Made by a program: the position numbers and the translations under genes. Shown piece after piece: positions 1 through 8,216 of a stretch of 20,008 bases of DNA. The notes under the pieces were generated by a model. The model did not search any database and was not told the DNA's origin. It saw only the letters and a list, made by a program, of their open reading frames with translations. The stretch comes from a virus. The stretch lies in the IMG/VR virus record IMGVR_UViG_3300031706_000070, positions 1 through 20,008 of that record, one strand, 5' to 3'. Numbering within the stretch: position 1 is the first letter of the stretch; the number at the start of each line of letters is the position of its first letter.

Positions 1-3000
1 TTAAATCATATATAAAATTCTTTATTCTAGCTGGAAACTTTAAAAATTCTGCACTATCTGCATCAAGCCTAGAAGCTGCATAAATATTATAAGTTCCTTT
101 TTTATCTCTTAAATCAGATCCTTGCAAAGAGAATTGTATAACATCAAAACCTTTGGCTTCACCTTTATATCTATCAATTTTAGATTCTAAATCGTTAATT
201 TGAGCATCGATAACTATTTTATTAGCTATATCTATAGCAGTTTCAGGAGCAATAGATTGTCTTGCTATTAAGTTAGAAATATTTTCTTCAGTAGCATAAT
301 CAGCTACGATCTCTTTAGTAATAGGAGTTATTATTTCTCTGGCTAATTGCTTTTGTCTTTCTAATATAGTATTCTTTTTACCTTTAAGAAAATAAGTTAA
401 AAACGTTGTCTTATCTGTAGGCGGTATTTTATATATAGGATTACCTTCAGCAGTTAATTCTCTACCTAATCTTTCTATTTTAAATAAATTACCATAACTT
501 TTTTTAATAGTTTTTATAGGCAAAGCTTTAGTAACAATGTCAAAAGATTTTTTACTATTTAAAAAATCTATATAACCAGCAGGTATAACAACATTACCTT
601 TAGATTCGCCAATAGCTCCCCATTTCTTTAAAATCTTTTTAAATAATGTTTTATCTATATAATTTTCTAACCAAGATATAATATAAGTATCTCTACCTTT
701 TTTAACTGAAACCATTTCAGATAATGTACCTTTGGCTGCACGTGTTTTAAGCTCCTTATCTAGCTCTGATTCTATCTCTAATATAAGTTTATCATCAACC
801 ATATCAAGCTGATCAAACGTGGCCTGACCACGCTCTACTGTTCCAGATCTGTCAATGCTTTGTGTATCTACTGTAGAAACAACGTCTTTTGCCGCATCTA
901 CATCCTTTTTAATACCTCCGTCTTCTTGAGATTCGATACCCAATCGTTCAGCTAAATCATTTGCTCTTAAGTAACTTCTGTTTACTATAAATTTTTCTAA
1001 TTCCTGGGAACCGTTATACTCATTCAAAGTCATAGCTTCAATGTCACTACGCATAGATTCTTTAAATGAATCCCTAGTTACATTTCTTTTTGCGTCTTCT
1101 GCAATTGGATCATATAAAGCCTTTGTTCTATTTGTAACAACTTTGTCTATAATTTCTTTAATGCTTAATAAAACTTTTTGTTCTAATCTAGCCTGCTTAG
1201 GATTTAAAGCTAGATCAAGTACAGGGTTACCTTTTTTATCTTTTAAAATATTACCTTTGTTGTCTTTTTTATACTTTTTATATTTTTTAGCTAAAGCTGC
1301 ATTCTCTTCTGCTAATTGTTTAATAATAGCTATATCAGCCGATGTTTCAGTACTTTGTTCCGGCGTTAAAGTTTTAGATAAATTCATATCTACTGAAGAA
1401 GAATCAGATAAATCTATATCACCTAAAGCTTTAGATGCAGCCTCTGTTAAAGACCCTTGCTCTGCACTTATATCATATTCTTTTACAAAGTTATATACAT
1501 CTTTACCAGACTCAAAAGATATATTGTCATAACCTTTGCTTTTAAACACACCTGTAATAGCCCCACTTATTTTTTCAAAAGTGGTTTTATCATAGTTAAT
1601 TTGTTTTTTTCTTAAAGCATCTGCAAAAACATTTATATATTCAGTATTGTATTGATTAGCTGTAGTATAACCTCTAGTTCTCATTGATTTATCTACAAAA
1701 GCTCTTTGAGAAGAAGTCATAGCTCTTCTAAATTGTTTTACAATTTTACCTTGTTGTTTTGAATCCCCTATAAGTTTATTAAAAACAGGATGTAATACTT
1801 CGTGAGCTCCTACATTTATTGCTCCTTGTTCTCTTGCAACTTCTTTATTTATTAGTATTTGATTGCCAATGGAGAATCCGTGAATATTACCTTTTGAATC
1901 TTTAAATGTTTTTCTATCTTTAGCGGATACATTCTTAAGTTTATTTACTGCTCCTTGTATTGCTTTTGTACTTTCGTAAACTTTAAAAATTAAGCCTCTG
2001 CTTTCAGCTTCCGTTTTAGCAAATTCTATATTTTTATCAAACTCCATATTAACAAGAGATTTACGGGAAGCATCGTATTCTGCTTTAAATCCTGCAGCTC
2101 CAGCGTTGTATTGATCTTCTGTAATTTCTCCTTTTCTAAACTTTTTATTAAGATCAGTAATTTTATAGGCTGCGGCGTCCGCTAAATCAGTTAAGCTTTC
2201 AATCTCACTTAATTGTTCTTTGCTTAAGCTATTATAAATATCATTACCTTTTCGTATTGAATCTGCAATATCGCTTTCGGTTAAATCTATTTCTTTTTGT
2301 ATACCTTCTTTAACAAGTTTGTCTTTAGTGGTATTATATTTTGTTCTTAGTGAAGCTAATTTATTTATGTTTTTATTTACAGCATCCCCATCAACAGTTG
2401 TCCTAATAGAATTCATAGCCTTAACTGAATAAGTAGAAGCCGTCATTCCGCTACCACCTATAAAACCTTGAAGACCAGCTTCTAAACCTTCCTGACTAGT
2501 TACAGCATCTACAACTGTTTTCATTATTTGAGATTCATTATCCGTACCAGCTACAGATCCTAAATTATTGTTAACCTCATCAGCAGCATGTTGTAGTATT
2601 TCTGTAGTAAATTCAGTTGCTCCAGTAGCAAACATATTCATCGCAGACCTTGCTCCTTTATTATATATAAGTTTTTCAGCAAGATATTTACTACCCATAC
2701 CCATCAAGCTGTTTCCTCCAGATCCTTTTAACGCACCTTTCGCTCCTTTAGCAACTGCTCCAAGACCTATAAATTCTAAGGCAGTAGATATAGCTCCCAT
2801 ACCAATAGGTATTGCTTCGTCTGCTTGATCTGATAAAACTAATTCATTAAAAGTAACACCTAAGTTTTCAGCTTTTAATTTATTAAAGTTAACATAGTTT
2901 TCAGCAACATAATCCATAAAAAAACCAACACCAACTGTACCAGCTCCAAAACCGATACTACCTATCATACTAGTAATAGCATTTACTCCCCCAGCTAAAG

Positions 3001-3589
3001 CTCCTCCAACATCACCGTTTTTAACACTTTCAATAATACCTAATGTTTCTTTGGATTGTAATTTTTCTTCCTTATATTTATCTAAAGACCCACCTTCTTC
3101 AAGCATATCTTTAGACCCTATTCCTTCTACTAGCCATTGAGGTTTACCGTCAACAAATTTATCAACACCTTCTTGGCCAAATAAACCGGAGTACACTGCA
3201 TTGGTAGCTATATCTAAAGAAGCGTTAGCTCCTTCGTCGGTAAACCAAAATTCATATACATCTTCTAGCTGCTCTCCCATATTAGAGAAAGAATTTTTAA
3301 TCGATTGCCAAGCCGATAAACCACTTTCCGATTCTGAACCCGTATCTTTTTTTCCTGACTCCACACTTGGATTCGCACTTGCAGAGTCGTTTGTCTTTGC
3401 TACAAGAGCATTGCTTTTCCATTCGCTAAATTCGCTTTTTGTATAATCGTTATCCTTTAAATAATTGTATACATTAGCTTGCACATCTTCATTTTCATTT
3501 AGATTTGTTTGCCATGCATCAAAGTCTGAATCCGTTTTACCTTTTGAAGATAACTCGTTCCATATGTTTTTTAAAATATCGTCTGCCAT
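1..3589 (-). CDS. Giant putative ejection (internal virion) protein with zinc-metallopeptidase motif; partial, C-terminus beyond left edge
   Basis: I read this frame codon by codon: 1196 sense codons without a stop from the ATG at 3587-3589, still open at position 2, so the C-terminus is missing. Residues 8-61 hold two diverged 31-residue-spaced copies of a Trp/Phe motif. Residues about 190-229 and 254-300 are Gly/Ala-rich and hydrophobic, as in membrane-active ejection proteins. Residues 596-600 read HEVLH, and Glu650 sits in NTEYINVFADAL, which fits a gluzincin-like zinc site (two His plus a downstream Glu). The rest is charged and helical, with a Lys-rich stretch near residue 775. It starts 10 bases after the 480-residue gene and ends a likely ejection module, the place where T7-like phages encode gp16. 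Peptidase function is inferred from the motif. No transglycosylase motif was recognised in the visible part. No Shine-Dalgarno precedes the start. Confidence 0.8.
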   Translation of the reverse strand, partial: MADDILKNIWNELSSKGKTDSDFDAWQTNLNENEDVQANVYNYLKDNDYTKSEFSEWKSNALVAKTNDSASANPSVESGKKDTGSESESGLSAWQSIKNSFSNMGEQLEDVYEFWFTDEGANASLDIATNAVYSGLFGQEGVDKFVDGKPQWLVEGIGSKDMLEEGGSLDKYKEEKLQSKETLGIIESVKNGDVGGALAGGVNAITSMIGSIGFGAGTVGVGFFMDYVAENYVNFNKLKAENLGVTFNELVLSDQADEAIPIGMGAISTALEFIGLGAVAKGAKGALKGSGGNSLMGMGSKYLAEKLIYNKGARSAMNMFATGATEFTTEILQHAADEVNNNLGSVAGTDNESQIMKTVVDAVTSQEGLEAGLQGFIGGSGMTASTYSVKAMNSIRTTVDGDAVNKNINKLASLRTKYNTTKDKLVKEGIQKEIDLTESDIADSIRKGNDIYNSLSKEQLSEIESLTDLADAAAYKITDLNKKFRKGEITEDQYNAGAAGFKAEYDASRKSLVNMEFDKNIEFAKTEAESRGLIFKVYESTKAIQGAVNKLKNVSAKDRKTFKDSKGNIHGFSIGNQILINKEVAREQGAINVGAHEVLHPVFNKLIGDSKQQGKIVKQFRRAMTSSQRAFVDKSMRTRGYTTANQYNTEYINVFADALRKKQINYDKTTFEKISGAITGVFKSKGYDNISFESGKDVYNFVKEYDISAEQGSLTEAASKALGDIDLSDSSSVDMNLSKTLTPEQSTETSADIAIIKQLAEENAALAKKYKKYKKDNKGNILKDKKGNPVLDLALNPKQARLEQKVLLSIKEIIDKVVTNRTKALYDPIAEDAKRNVTRDSFKESMRSDIEAMTLNEYNGSQELEKFIVNRSYLRANDLAERLGIESQEDGGIKKDVDAAKDVVSTVDTQSIDRSGTVERGQATFDQLDMVDDKLILEIESELDKELKTRAAKGTLSEMVSVKKGRDTYIISWLENYIDKTLFKKILKKWGAIGESKGNVVIPAGYIDFLNSKKSFDIVTKALPIKTIKKSYGNLFKIERLGRELTAEGNPIYKIPPTDKTTFLTYFLKGKKNTILERQKQLAREIITPITKEIVADYATEENISNLIARQSIAPETAIDIANKIVIDAQINDLESKIDRYKGEAKGFDVIQFSLQGSDLRDKKGTYNIYAASRLDADSAEFLKFPARIKNFIYDL
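1790..1804 (-). other. HEXXH putative zinc-binding/catalytic motif in the giant ejection protein
   Basis: Codons CAC GAA GTA TTA CAT on the minus strand encode HEVLH, residues 596-600, preceded by NVGA and followed by PVF. HEXXH is the zincin signature: the two His bind zinc and the Glu is the general base. A candidate third ligand, Glu650 (codon at 1640-1642), lies 50 residues downstream in a helical Glu-Tyr context. Short HEXXH matches can occur by chance, so the hydrophobic context before it and the well-placed Glu are the main support. Confidence 0.6.
3407..3568 (-). repeat. Tandem 31-residue protein repeat at the N-terminus of the giant protein
   Basis: Residues 8-30 and 39-61 align without gaps. 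Conserved positions are N8/N39, I/V, W/Y, N11/N42, L13/L44, T19/T50, S21/S52, F23/F54, W26/W57 and N29/N60. The repeat is visible at protein level only; the DNA has diverged. It may be a small helical docking module that packs the protein in the virion. This role is inference. Confidence 0.6.
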
Positions 3590-3599
3590 AAAATTTGAT

Positions 3600-5042
3600 T
3601 TAACCGAAGTTACCTGTTGATTCTACTTTTTCTTCTTTAACTATTACCTCTTCATTATTCTGCTCTTGCTTTTGACCTCTGCCGCTATAAGTATCGTATT
3701 GACCTAAATGATAGTTTTGAGCTTTGCCAGAGAAGCCTGAGTTTTGTATGTAAAATTCATATAAAGCTTGAGGATTATTTGCATCTATATTTATTCCATA
3801 AGAATACGCAGGTTTTGAAGCATTAAATTTAAATATTTGAGCATTACCGTATTCTTTAGTAAACTCTACATCTGCTTCTTCCATTTCGTCATCATCAAAA
3901 CCATTTCCTGCTGCCCATTGAACAAGCATTCTATCTCTACTAATATAAGGATTTGATTTAGCTGTAGGATCAATAGCATTTATTTGATTAACTATAATGT
4001 TGTTTTTATCAATACCAGGAGTTCCATTTGCTAATTCAGAGAATCCCATTGCCTTATTAATAACAGGACCTGATAAATCAATTTCATCATTTAAAGCTCC
4101 GCTAAAACCAGTCTTGCTTCCTCTTCTTCCGCTTCCACTATTTGCTGGCCTTTTTTCAGCAGCACCTTGAGCAGCACTATCTACCATCGCATCCATATAA
4201 CTATTAAGAACTTGTTCTCTTAATAAATCTTCATTAGCCGGTTCAAAAAGTGATGGATCTTCTAAATTTAAACCACCTTCAATTAAAAAATCATCAGATG
4301 ATAAAGATAGTAATGTATCTCTACCTCCTGAATTTATCATGTTTTTTAGTTTGTTCCTAACCATATTTTGCCTAGCGCCACTTAAAGATTTACCTGCGCT
4401 ATACACGCTCTCGTTTAGTTGCAAAATTTTATCAGCAGAAGCAAAGTCTTTTAAGAAAGGTTTTTCTATAGTAGCATAGTTAGAATACTTACCATCACTT
4501 TCATTCCAAAAGTTTAAGTTACCTCCTTCACCAATTCCCATTATGCCTTGATCTGTAAATATATCGCCAGCACTTTTTAAAGCACCTAATTTATTACCAT
4601 CAGATAATCGTTGATCATCAAAATTTTTTAAATAAGCTATTTTTTCTTGCTTGTATGTACCCATTTGACCGGCTAAGTTCCTAAAGCTGCTTTGAATACC
4701 ATTCATTTTGTCTCTAAGTTCCATGTACATCCCAGAAGAAGGATCATCTATTTTAGCTATTTGAGTAGCATACTCCGCATATTTTTGTTTGTTTTCTACT
4801 AAGTAGTTAGAAACTGCTGAATTTTGTTCTCCTGTTAATTGAGTTAAATCAATATCAGAGTTTAATGAATTTATATAAGCACCTACTTTATTATTAACTA
4901 AAGCTTTTTTAGCTATATTTTGAGCAGTTATTATAGCTAATTCCTGTCCTGTCTCTTTTGCTACGGCTTGAGCACGAGCTCCCCAGGTAGATTCTTTACT
5001 CTGACCTAACGCAGCGGCACCTCTTACTAAATTTATATTCAT
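3600..5042 (-). CDS. Putative internal virion/ejection protein of unknown family, 480 residues
   Basis: I do not recognise the family. The protein is mostly helical and polar, with Ala-, Gln- and Lys-rich N-terminal segments (residues 1-150) suited to coiled coils. A low-complexity basic stretch with NSGSGRRGSK lies near residue 305, and the tail is rich in Gln and Glu. There is no signal peptide or clear membrane segment. It lies between the glycine-rich 214-residue protein and the giant peptidase-like protein, so it may be the middle member of a three-protein ejection set, comparable in position to T7 gp15. That comparison rests on gene order and composition, not on recognised homology. The ATG at 5040-5042 directly abuts the A-rich element AATAATAAAACT, and the stop is TAA. 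Confidence 0.85.
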   Translation of the reverse strand: MNINLVRGAAALGQSKESTWGARAQAVAKETGQELAIITAQNIAKKALVNNKVGAYINSLNSDIDLTQLTGEQNSAVSNYLVENKQKYAEYATQIAKIDDPSSGMYMELRDKMNGIQSSFRNLAGQMGTYKQEKIAYLKNFDDQRLSDGNKLGALKSAGDIFTDQGIMGIGEGGNLNFWNESDGKYSNYATIEKPFLKDFASADKILQLNESVYSAGKSLSGARQNMVRNKLKNMINSGGRDTLLSLSSDDFLIEGGLNLEDPSLFEPANEDLLREQVLNSYMDAMVDSAAQGAAEKRPANSGSGRRGSKTGFSGALNDEIDLSGPVINKAMGFSELANGTPGIDKNNIIVNQINAIDPTAKSNPYISRDRMLVQWAAGNGFDDDEMEEADVEFTKEYGNAQIFKFNASKPAYSYGINIDANNPQALYEFYIQNSGFSGKAQNYHLGQYDTYSGRGQKQEQNNEEVIVKEEKVESTGNFG

Positions 5043-5054
5043 AGTTTTATTATT
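5043..5054 (-). promoter_or_regulatory. A-rich start leader element, copy 1
   Basis: Reads AATAATAAAACT on the minus strand, directly adjacent to the ATG of the 480-residue gene. An identical 12-mer lies in the leader of the next gene upstream (5721-5732). No Shine-Dalgarno is present, so this may act as an unstructured A-rich translation leader. Confidence 0.4.
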
Positions 5055-5060
5055 TATCCG

Positions 5061-5705
5061 TTAAACCCCGTTTCCAGGTGCGCCTAAAAATTCTCCAAAA
5101 GCACTACCTTTACCAATTGTTCCATCAGCAAACCCTCCTAATGTTGCACCAACTGCTCCAGTAACACCACCTACTATACTATTAGTAGCATCTTGTCTTG
5201 CTTTATTTGCTGCACCTAATCGTTGTTGCGACATACCTAACAATGTTTCTGTTTTGTCTTTTTCAGCGTCTCTAGATATTAATTCACCTTTTCTTTCGTA
5301 TAATTGTAAATTCCCAGCTTGTTTACGTTCAGCTGCTTGATTGTTTTGTTCTTGTCTTCCAATATCCAATGAAGCTTGTTGTGTTTGTGACTGTTGCTGA
5401 TTGGCTAATGATTGAGCTAAAGCAGCAATTCCAGATCCACCTGCCGCACCCTGAAGTCCTGACATAACATTAGACAATCCTTGATTAGATTGTTGAGCAG
5501 CAAACTGCGCAGCGCCTTGATTAACCGTAAGGTCTTCTTGGGTATTTTCCATATTTTGATAAACATTAGACGTATCTAAGCCTTCAAATTGTGCTTTTCT
5601 ATTATTGTATTCTTCTTGAGCTACGCGTTGCTCACGCTTTCTTTTTCCGCTACCTATTATTCCGCTAGCTATTCCGGTAAGACCACCCACTATTTGTCCT
5701 ATCAT
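5061..5705 (-). CDS. Glycine-rich putative ejection/DNA-transfer protein, 214 residues
   Basis: Both ends carry Gly/Ala-rich hydrophobic segments with small-residue spacing (GGLTGIASGIIGSG at residues 7-20 and VGGVTGAVGATLGG near residues 178-191), able to form glycine-zipper membrane helices. Between them lies a long Gln/Ala/Asn-rich helical region with little hydrophobic content. This layout, the size and the position at the start of the ejection module match small internal virion proteins such as T7 gp14 or P22 gp7, which enter the cell envelope and help form a DNA channel. The assignment rests on composition and position; no specific motif proves it. The start at 5703-5705 is preceded by an A-rich leader, and the stop is TAA, 18 bases before the next ATG. 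Confidence 0.85.
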   Translation of the reverse strand: MIGQIVGGLTGIASGIIGSGKRKREQRVAQEEYNNRKAQFEGLDTSNVYQNMENTQEDLTVNQGAAQFAAQQSNQGLSNVMSGLQGAAGGSGIAALAQSLANQQQSQTQQASLDIGRQEQNNQAAERKQAGNLQLYERKGELISRDAEKDKTETLLGMSQQRLGAANKARQDATNSIVGGVTGAVGATLGGFADGTIGKGSAFGEFLGAPGNGV

Positions 5706-5720
5706 TTAATTAAGTTTTAT

Positions 5721-5732
5721 AGTTTTATTATT
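5721..5732 (-). promoter_or_regulatory. A-rich start leader element, copy 2
   Basis: Reads AATAATAAAACT, identical to 5043-5054, and is followed by a near copy (TATAAAACTT). It sits 15 bases before the ATG of the 214-residue gene, in a 32-base intergenic gap. Confidence 0.4.
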
Positions 5733-5737
5733 ACGTA

Positions 5738-6064
5738 TTATTTGCTACTCTCAAATACCTGCGAACCAACCAAAAACAATTCCGCGTAATCAACGGAATC
5801 ATTCTTGAACTGCATTTCGGCATAGTACCCCTTCAGGCTATTAGTGTTTACACTAGCGGTTTTACTAAAAAGTATAAAGCTAGTTAATACAGGTCTAATT
5901 TGGCTTGGACTTATTTCAGCAGTAATAGACGTTGCTGTCAATGCTGTTATTAAACCTATAACCTTAATGTCTTTACCATTAATGTCGTTAGTATAATAAA
6001 CAGTATCACCTATTTGAACAGAAGTGTTTAACGGTTGTAAGAATGTTAATGTTATTGAATCCAT
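5738..6064 (-). CDS. Small conserved tail-region protein, 108 residues
   Basis: A small, beta-rich soluble protein. Residues 15-50 (GDTVYYTNDI, then VIGLITALTATSITAEI) read like an SH3/OB-type barrel. The C-terminus, GYYAEMQFKNDSVDYAELF followed by VGSQVFESSK, resembles the end of small proteins I associate with tail-fibre genes of marine phages. It sits between the 710-residue tail protein and the ejection genes, so it may cap or connect a tail component. No enzyme motif is visible, so function is not assigned. The start follows an A-rich leader that overlaps the stop of the preceding gene. Confidence 0.85.
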   Translation of the reverse strand: MDSITLTFLQPLNTSVQIGDTVYYTNDINGKDIKVIGLITALTATSITAEISPSQIRPVLTSFILFSKTASVNTNSLKGYYAEMQFKNDSVDYAELFLVGSQVFESSK

Positions 6065-6068
6065 AATT

Positions 6069-6085
6069 AGTTTTTATTTTATTAT
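6069..6085 (-). promoter_or_regulatory. A-rich start leader element, extended variant
   Basis: Reads ATAATAAAATAAAAACT on the minus strand, ending four bases before the ATG of the 108-residue gene. It shares ATAATAAAA and the terminal AACT with the copies at 5043 and 5721 and overlaps the in-frame TAA TAA that ends the 710-residue gene. Confidence 0.35.
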
Positions 6086-8214
6086 GTACAGCTACTATCA
6101 GGGCAGCATATTCTAAGAAGTAGCCATTGTGTTCCGCTTGCTCCTGTTACTCTAACTGTAACTTGTGAGTTTGTTTGATAATCCGCTGCTGTATATGGCC
6201 ACCATACAATCTGCTGATAACTACCAAGAGTTGCTGTATAACCTGTATCGTTATAAAATTCAGTTGTTCTAAGTGGAGCTGGGTTTACTGCTTGCGTACC
6301 TATAAAGTAGGCATTTGCGTTTGCTTGAGCTGCAGTAGGGATTGTGTTTGAAGGCTCTGTACCGTAAACGTTATCAAAAGCTGGTGTTCCAAAATTACCA
6401 CCTGCAAACCAACCAGTTGTTGCTTTTTTAGTTCCGCTAGCTGTACCATGTATAATCTCTAACTTATCCCCAACACCATACGCGTTAAGAGCAAAAGATA
6501 TAAGACCTCCAGCACTATCTAAACTTACGCTTAAATCTGTTATACCCGTGCCACCAGATGAAACACTCGAGTTACAAGGAACAGATACATTAGCAGCAAA
6601 TGTTAATACTGCACCATAACCTAAGCCACCTTCATTCCTAACAAAAGCTCTAACGTAATAAGTGCTACCAGCAGTTAAACCTGTAATGGAACTAGCAAAC
6701 CCGGCGGTACCACCACCTTGAGTTGTTGCTCCAAGTATTGTAGCAAAATTAGCAACTGCACTCCATTGTATACCTTTGTCTGATATAGTTCCACCACCGT
6801 CTGTTATGGTTCCACCTCCACTTGTTGCTGTGGTGCCTGTTATATTTGTAACTGTAGTAGTTATAATCGTAGGAGTAGTAACTGACTGTAAAAAGTTATC
6901 AAGATTAAGTTCGCTTAATAAAGCCTGAGTTCCTACCGTACCGATGTCTGTGTCTAAACCTATTACTAAAGTTTTAGGATCTGAGGCGTTATTTATTGTT
7001 ATAAGCAATGGATCTTGCACTGTTTGATTAGTTATAGGATCTCCTAATCCTTGATTTGACCAATCAGTATTAATAGGAGTTGTAGTAAAAATAAAGTCCT
7101 GACTACTTCCAGGCCTAGAAGCCGATACACTATAAGAACGAATCCCAGGAATTGTAAAAGGAGTAAAAGCTTTAGTATTCGCTGAACCAGTAGTTATACT
7201 TGAGCTGGTGCTAGTTAAAACAAAGCTAACGTTTTGTGATGTATATTGATATAATTGCCAAACAGAAGGTTGTCCTGCAACGCAAGGAATATATGGTGAT
7301 GTTGTGCAAAAAGAACTGGCTAAATCTCCAGTTAATGTGAATGTATAAATAACATTAACCAATGATGCTGGAAAAATTACGCTTTCAGCATCAAAGCCAG
7401 TACTATCTATTGTTCCTGAAAATTGACCAATCGTTGTGCCCCCAACACTTTCTGTAACTTGCAAAGCCCATGCCGCTCCAGTTATACCGGAAATTGTAAT
7501 GACCCTGGTTTCACCAGATGTAAGTACATCCGTTGAATTTATAGAATAAGATTGTATTTTTACAGATGGGCTATATATTACTGTTGCATTAGCTGTTAAG
7601 CAAATTTCATCTCCGCTAACACTTGTTTGTGGAAACTTATATACAACAGTAAAAACAACTTGCGTTAATTGATTAGCAGCATTATAAGTCTTAACACTTG
7701 TAATAGTATAATTACTTACAATACCTATATTTAAAGCTAATACGGGTTCTACCTCAAAGAAAAAACCTGTGCTAGCAACAACACTTTGTGTTAATACTGT
7801 AGCTGTTGTATTAAAATCGCCATTAACAGCGTAAGCAGAAGGAAGATCTCCTGAAGCCGGTAACGATACATTAGATGTACCACAAGCTTTTAATGTACCA
7901 GATAATGTAACTTGGGTTTGCTCAGCATAACCAGTAGCGCAAATGTCTATTAAGACATCGTTAGCAGGCATTACACTAGGCGAAATATAAGTAACCAGGC
8001 ATGTTATGTTTGCTCCCGATTGTGAAAAAACAACGCTACTCACATTGGTTGGCAATGGAGCTGTTGCAGAAAAATTGCTAGCATTTATAGTAAATCCAGT
8101 GTTTGGTGTTAATAATAAAGCAACAGACGGATTATCTAATGTCCAGTCTACTCCGGTGGTTTCATCGAAGCTTACTATGGTTGCTGAAAAGTTACTTATA
8201 TTTATTGATGCCAT
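6082..8214 (-). CDS. Beta-rich tail fibre/adhesin-like protein with Ig-like and Fn3-like domains, 710 residues
   Basis: A Thr/Ser/Val/Gly-rich protein with many predicted strands and almost no helix. Residues about 40-100 and 150-215 look like two diverged copies of one Ig-like domain (TGF starts; matching D-I-C and E-I-C near residues 90 and 203). Residues about 444-542 form an Fn3-like module (TGTTATSGGG, DGGGTISDKGIQWS, ITGLTAGSTYYVRAFVRNEG) of a kind common in Bacteroidota surface proteins. Residues about 545-710 form another beta domain rich in Trp/Tyr and ending ICCPDSSC, a candidate surface-binding tip. It starts two bases after the stop of the hub-protein gene, so the two are probably translated together. 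Receptor binding is inferred from domain type and position. It ends with TAA TAA. Confidence 0.85.
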   Translation of the reverse strand: MASINISNFSATIVSFDETTGVDWTLDNPSVALLLTPNTGFTINASNFSATAPLPTNVSSVVFSQSGANITCLVTYISPSVMPANDVLIDICATGYAEQTQVTLSGTLKACGTSNVSLPASGDLPSAYAVNGDFNTTATVLTQSVVASTGFFFEVEPVLALNIGIVSNYTITSVKTYNAANQLTQVVFTVVYKFPQTSVSGDEICLTANATVIYSPSVKIQSYSINSTDVLTSGETRVITISGITGAAWALQVTESVGGTTIGQFSGTIDSTGFDAESVIFPASLVNVIYTFTLTGDLASSFCTTSPYIPCVAGQPSVWQLYQYTSQNVSFVLTSTSSSITTGSANTKAFTPFTIPGIRSYSVSASRPGSSQDFIFTTTPINTDWSNQGLGDPITNQTVQDPLLITINNASDPKTLVIGLDTDIGTVGTQALLSELNLDNFLQSVTTPTIITTTVTNITGTTATSGGGTITDGGGTISDKGIQWSAVANFATILGATTQGGGTAGFASSITGLTAGSTYYVRAFVRNEGGLGYGAVLTFAANVSVPCNSSVSSGGTGITDLSVSLDSAGGLISFALNAYGVGDKLEIIHGTASGTKKATTGWFAGGNFGTPAFDNVYGTEPSNTIPTAAQANANAYFIGTQAVNPAPLRTTEFYNDTGYTATLGSYQQIVWWPYTAADYQTNSQVTVRVTGASGTQWLLLRICCPDSSCT
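6588..6885 (-). other. Bacteroidota-type Fn3-like module inside the 710-residue tail protein
   Basis: Residues about 444-542. The order T-x-T-A-T-S-G-G-G, D-G-G, S-D-K-G-I-Q-W-S, then G-L-T-A-G-S-T-Y-Y-V-R-A-F-V-R-N-x-G-G-x-G-Y-G matches the repeated Fn3-like modules found in many secreted Bacteroidota proteins. In phages such modules are often optional adhesion domains on tail proteins. Confidence 0.6.
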
Positions 8215-8216
8215 AC

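Noticed and set aside
1-3. TAA stop on the minus strand at the left edge
   Set aside because: It is in a different frame from the giant gene, whose last full codon occupies 2-4 (TTA, Leu).
1041-1532. Plus-strand open frame of 163 codons
   Set aside because: It lies fully inside the giant minus-strand gene, reads as low-complexity Ser/Leu/Phe-rich protein, and is the antisense of a verified long coding frame. The same holds for plus-strand frames at 2568-2828, 3201-3446, 5589-5789, 8006-8230, 15163-15366, 17940-18247 and 18254-18538.
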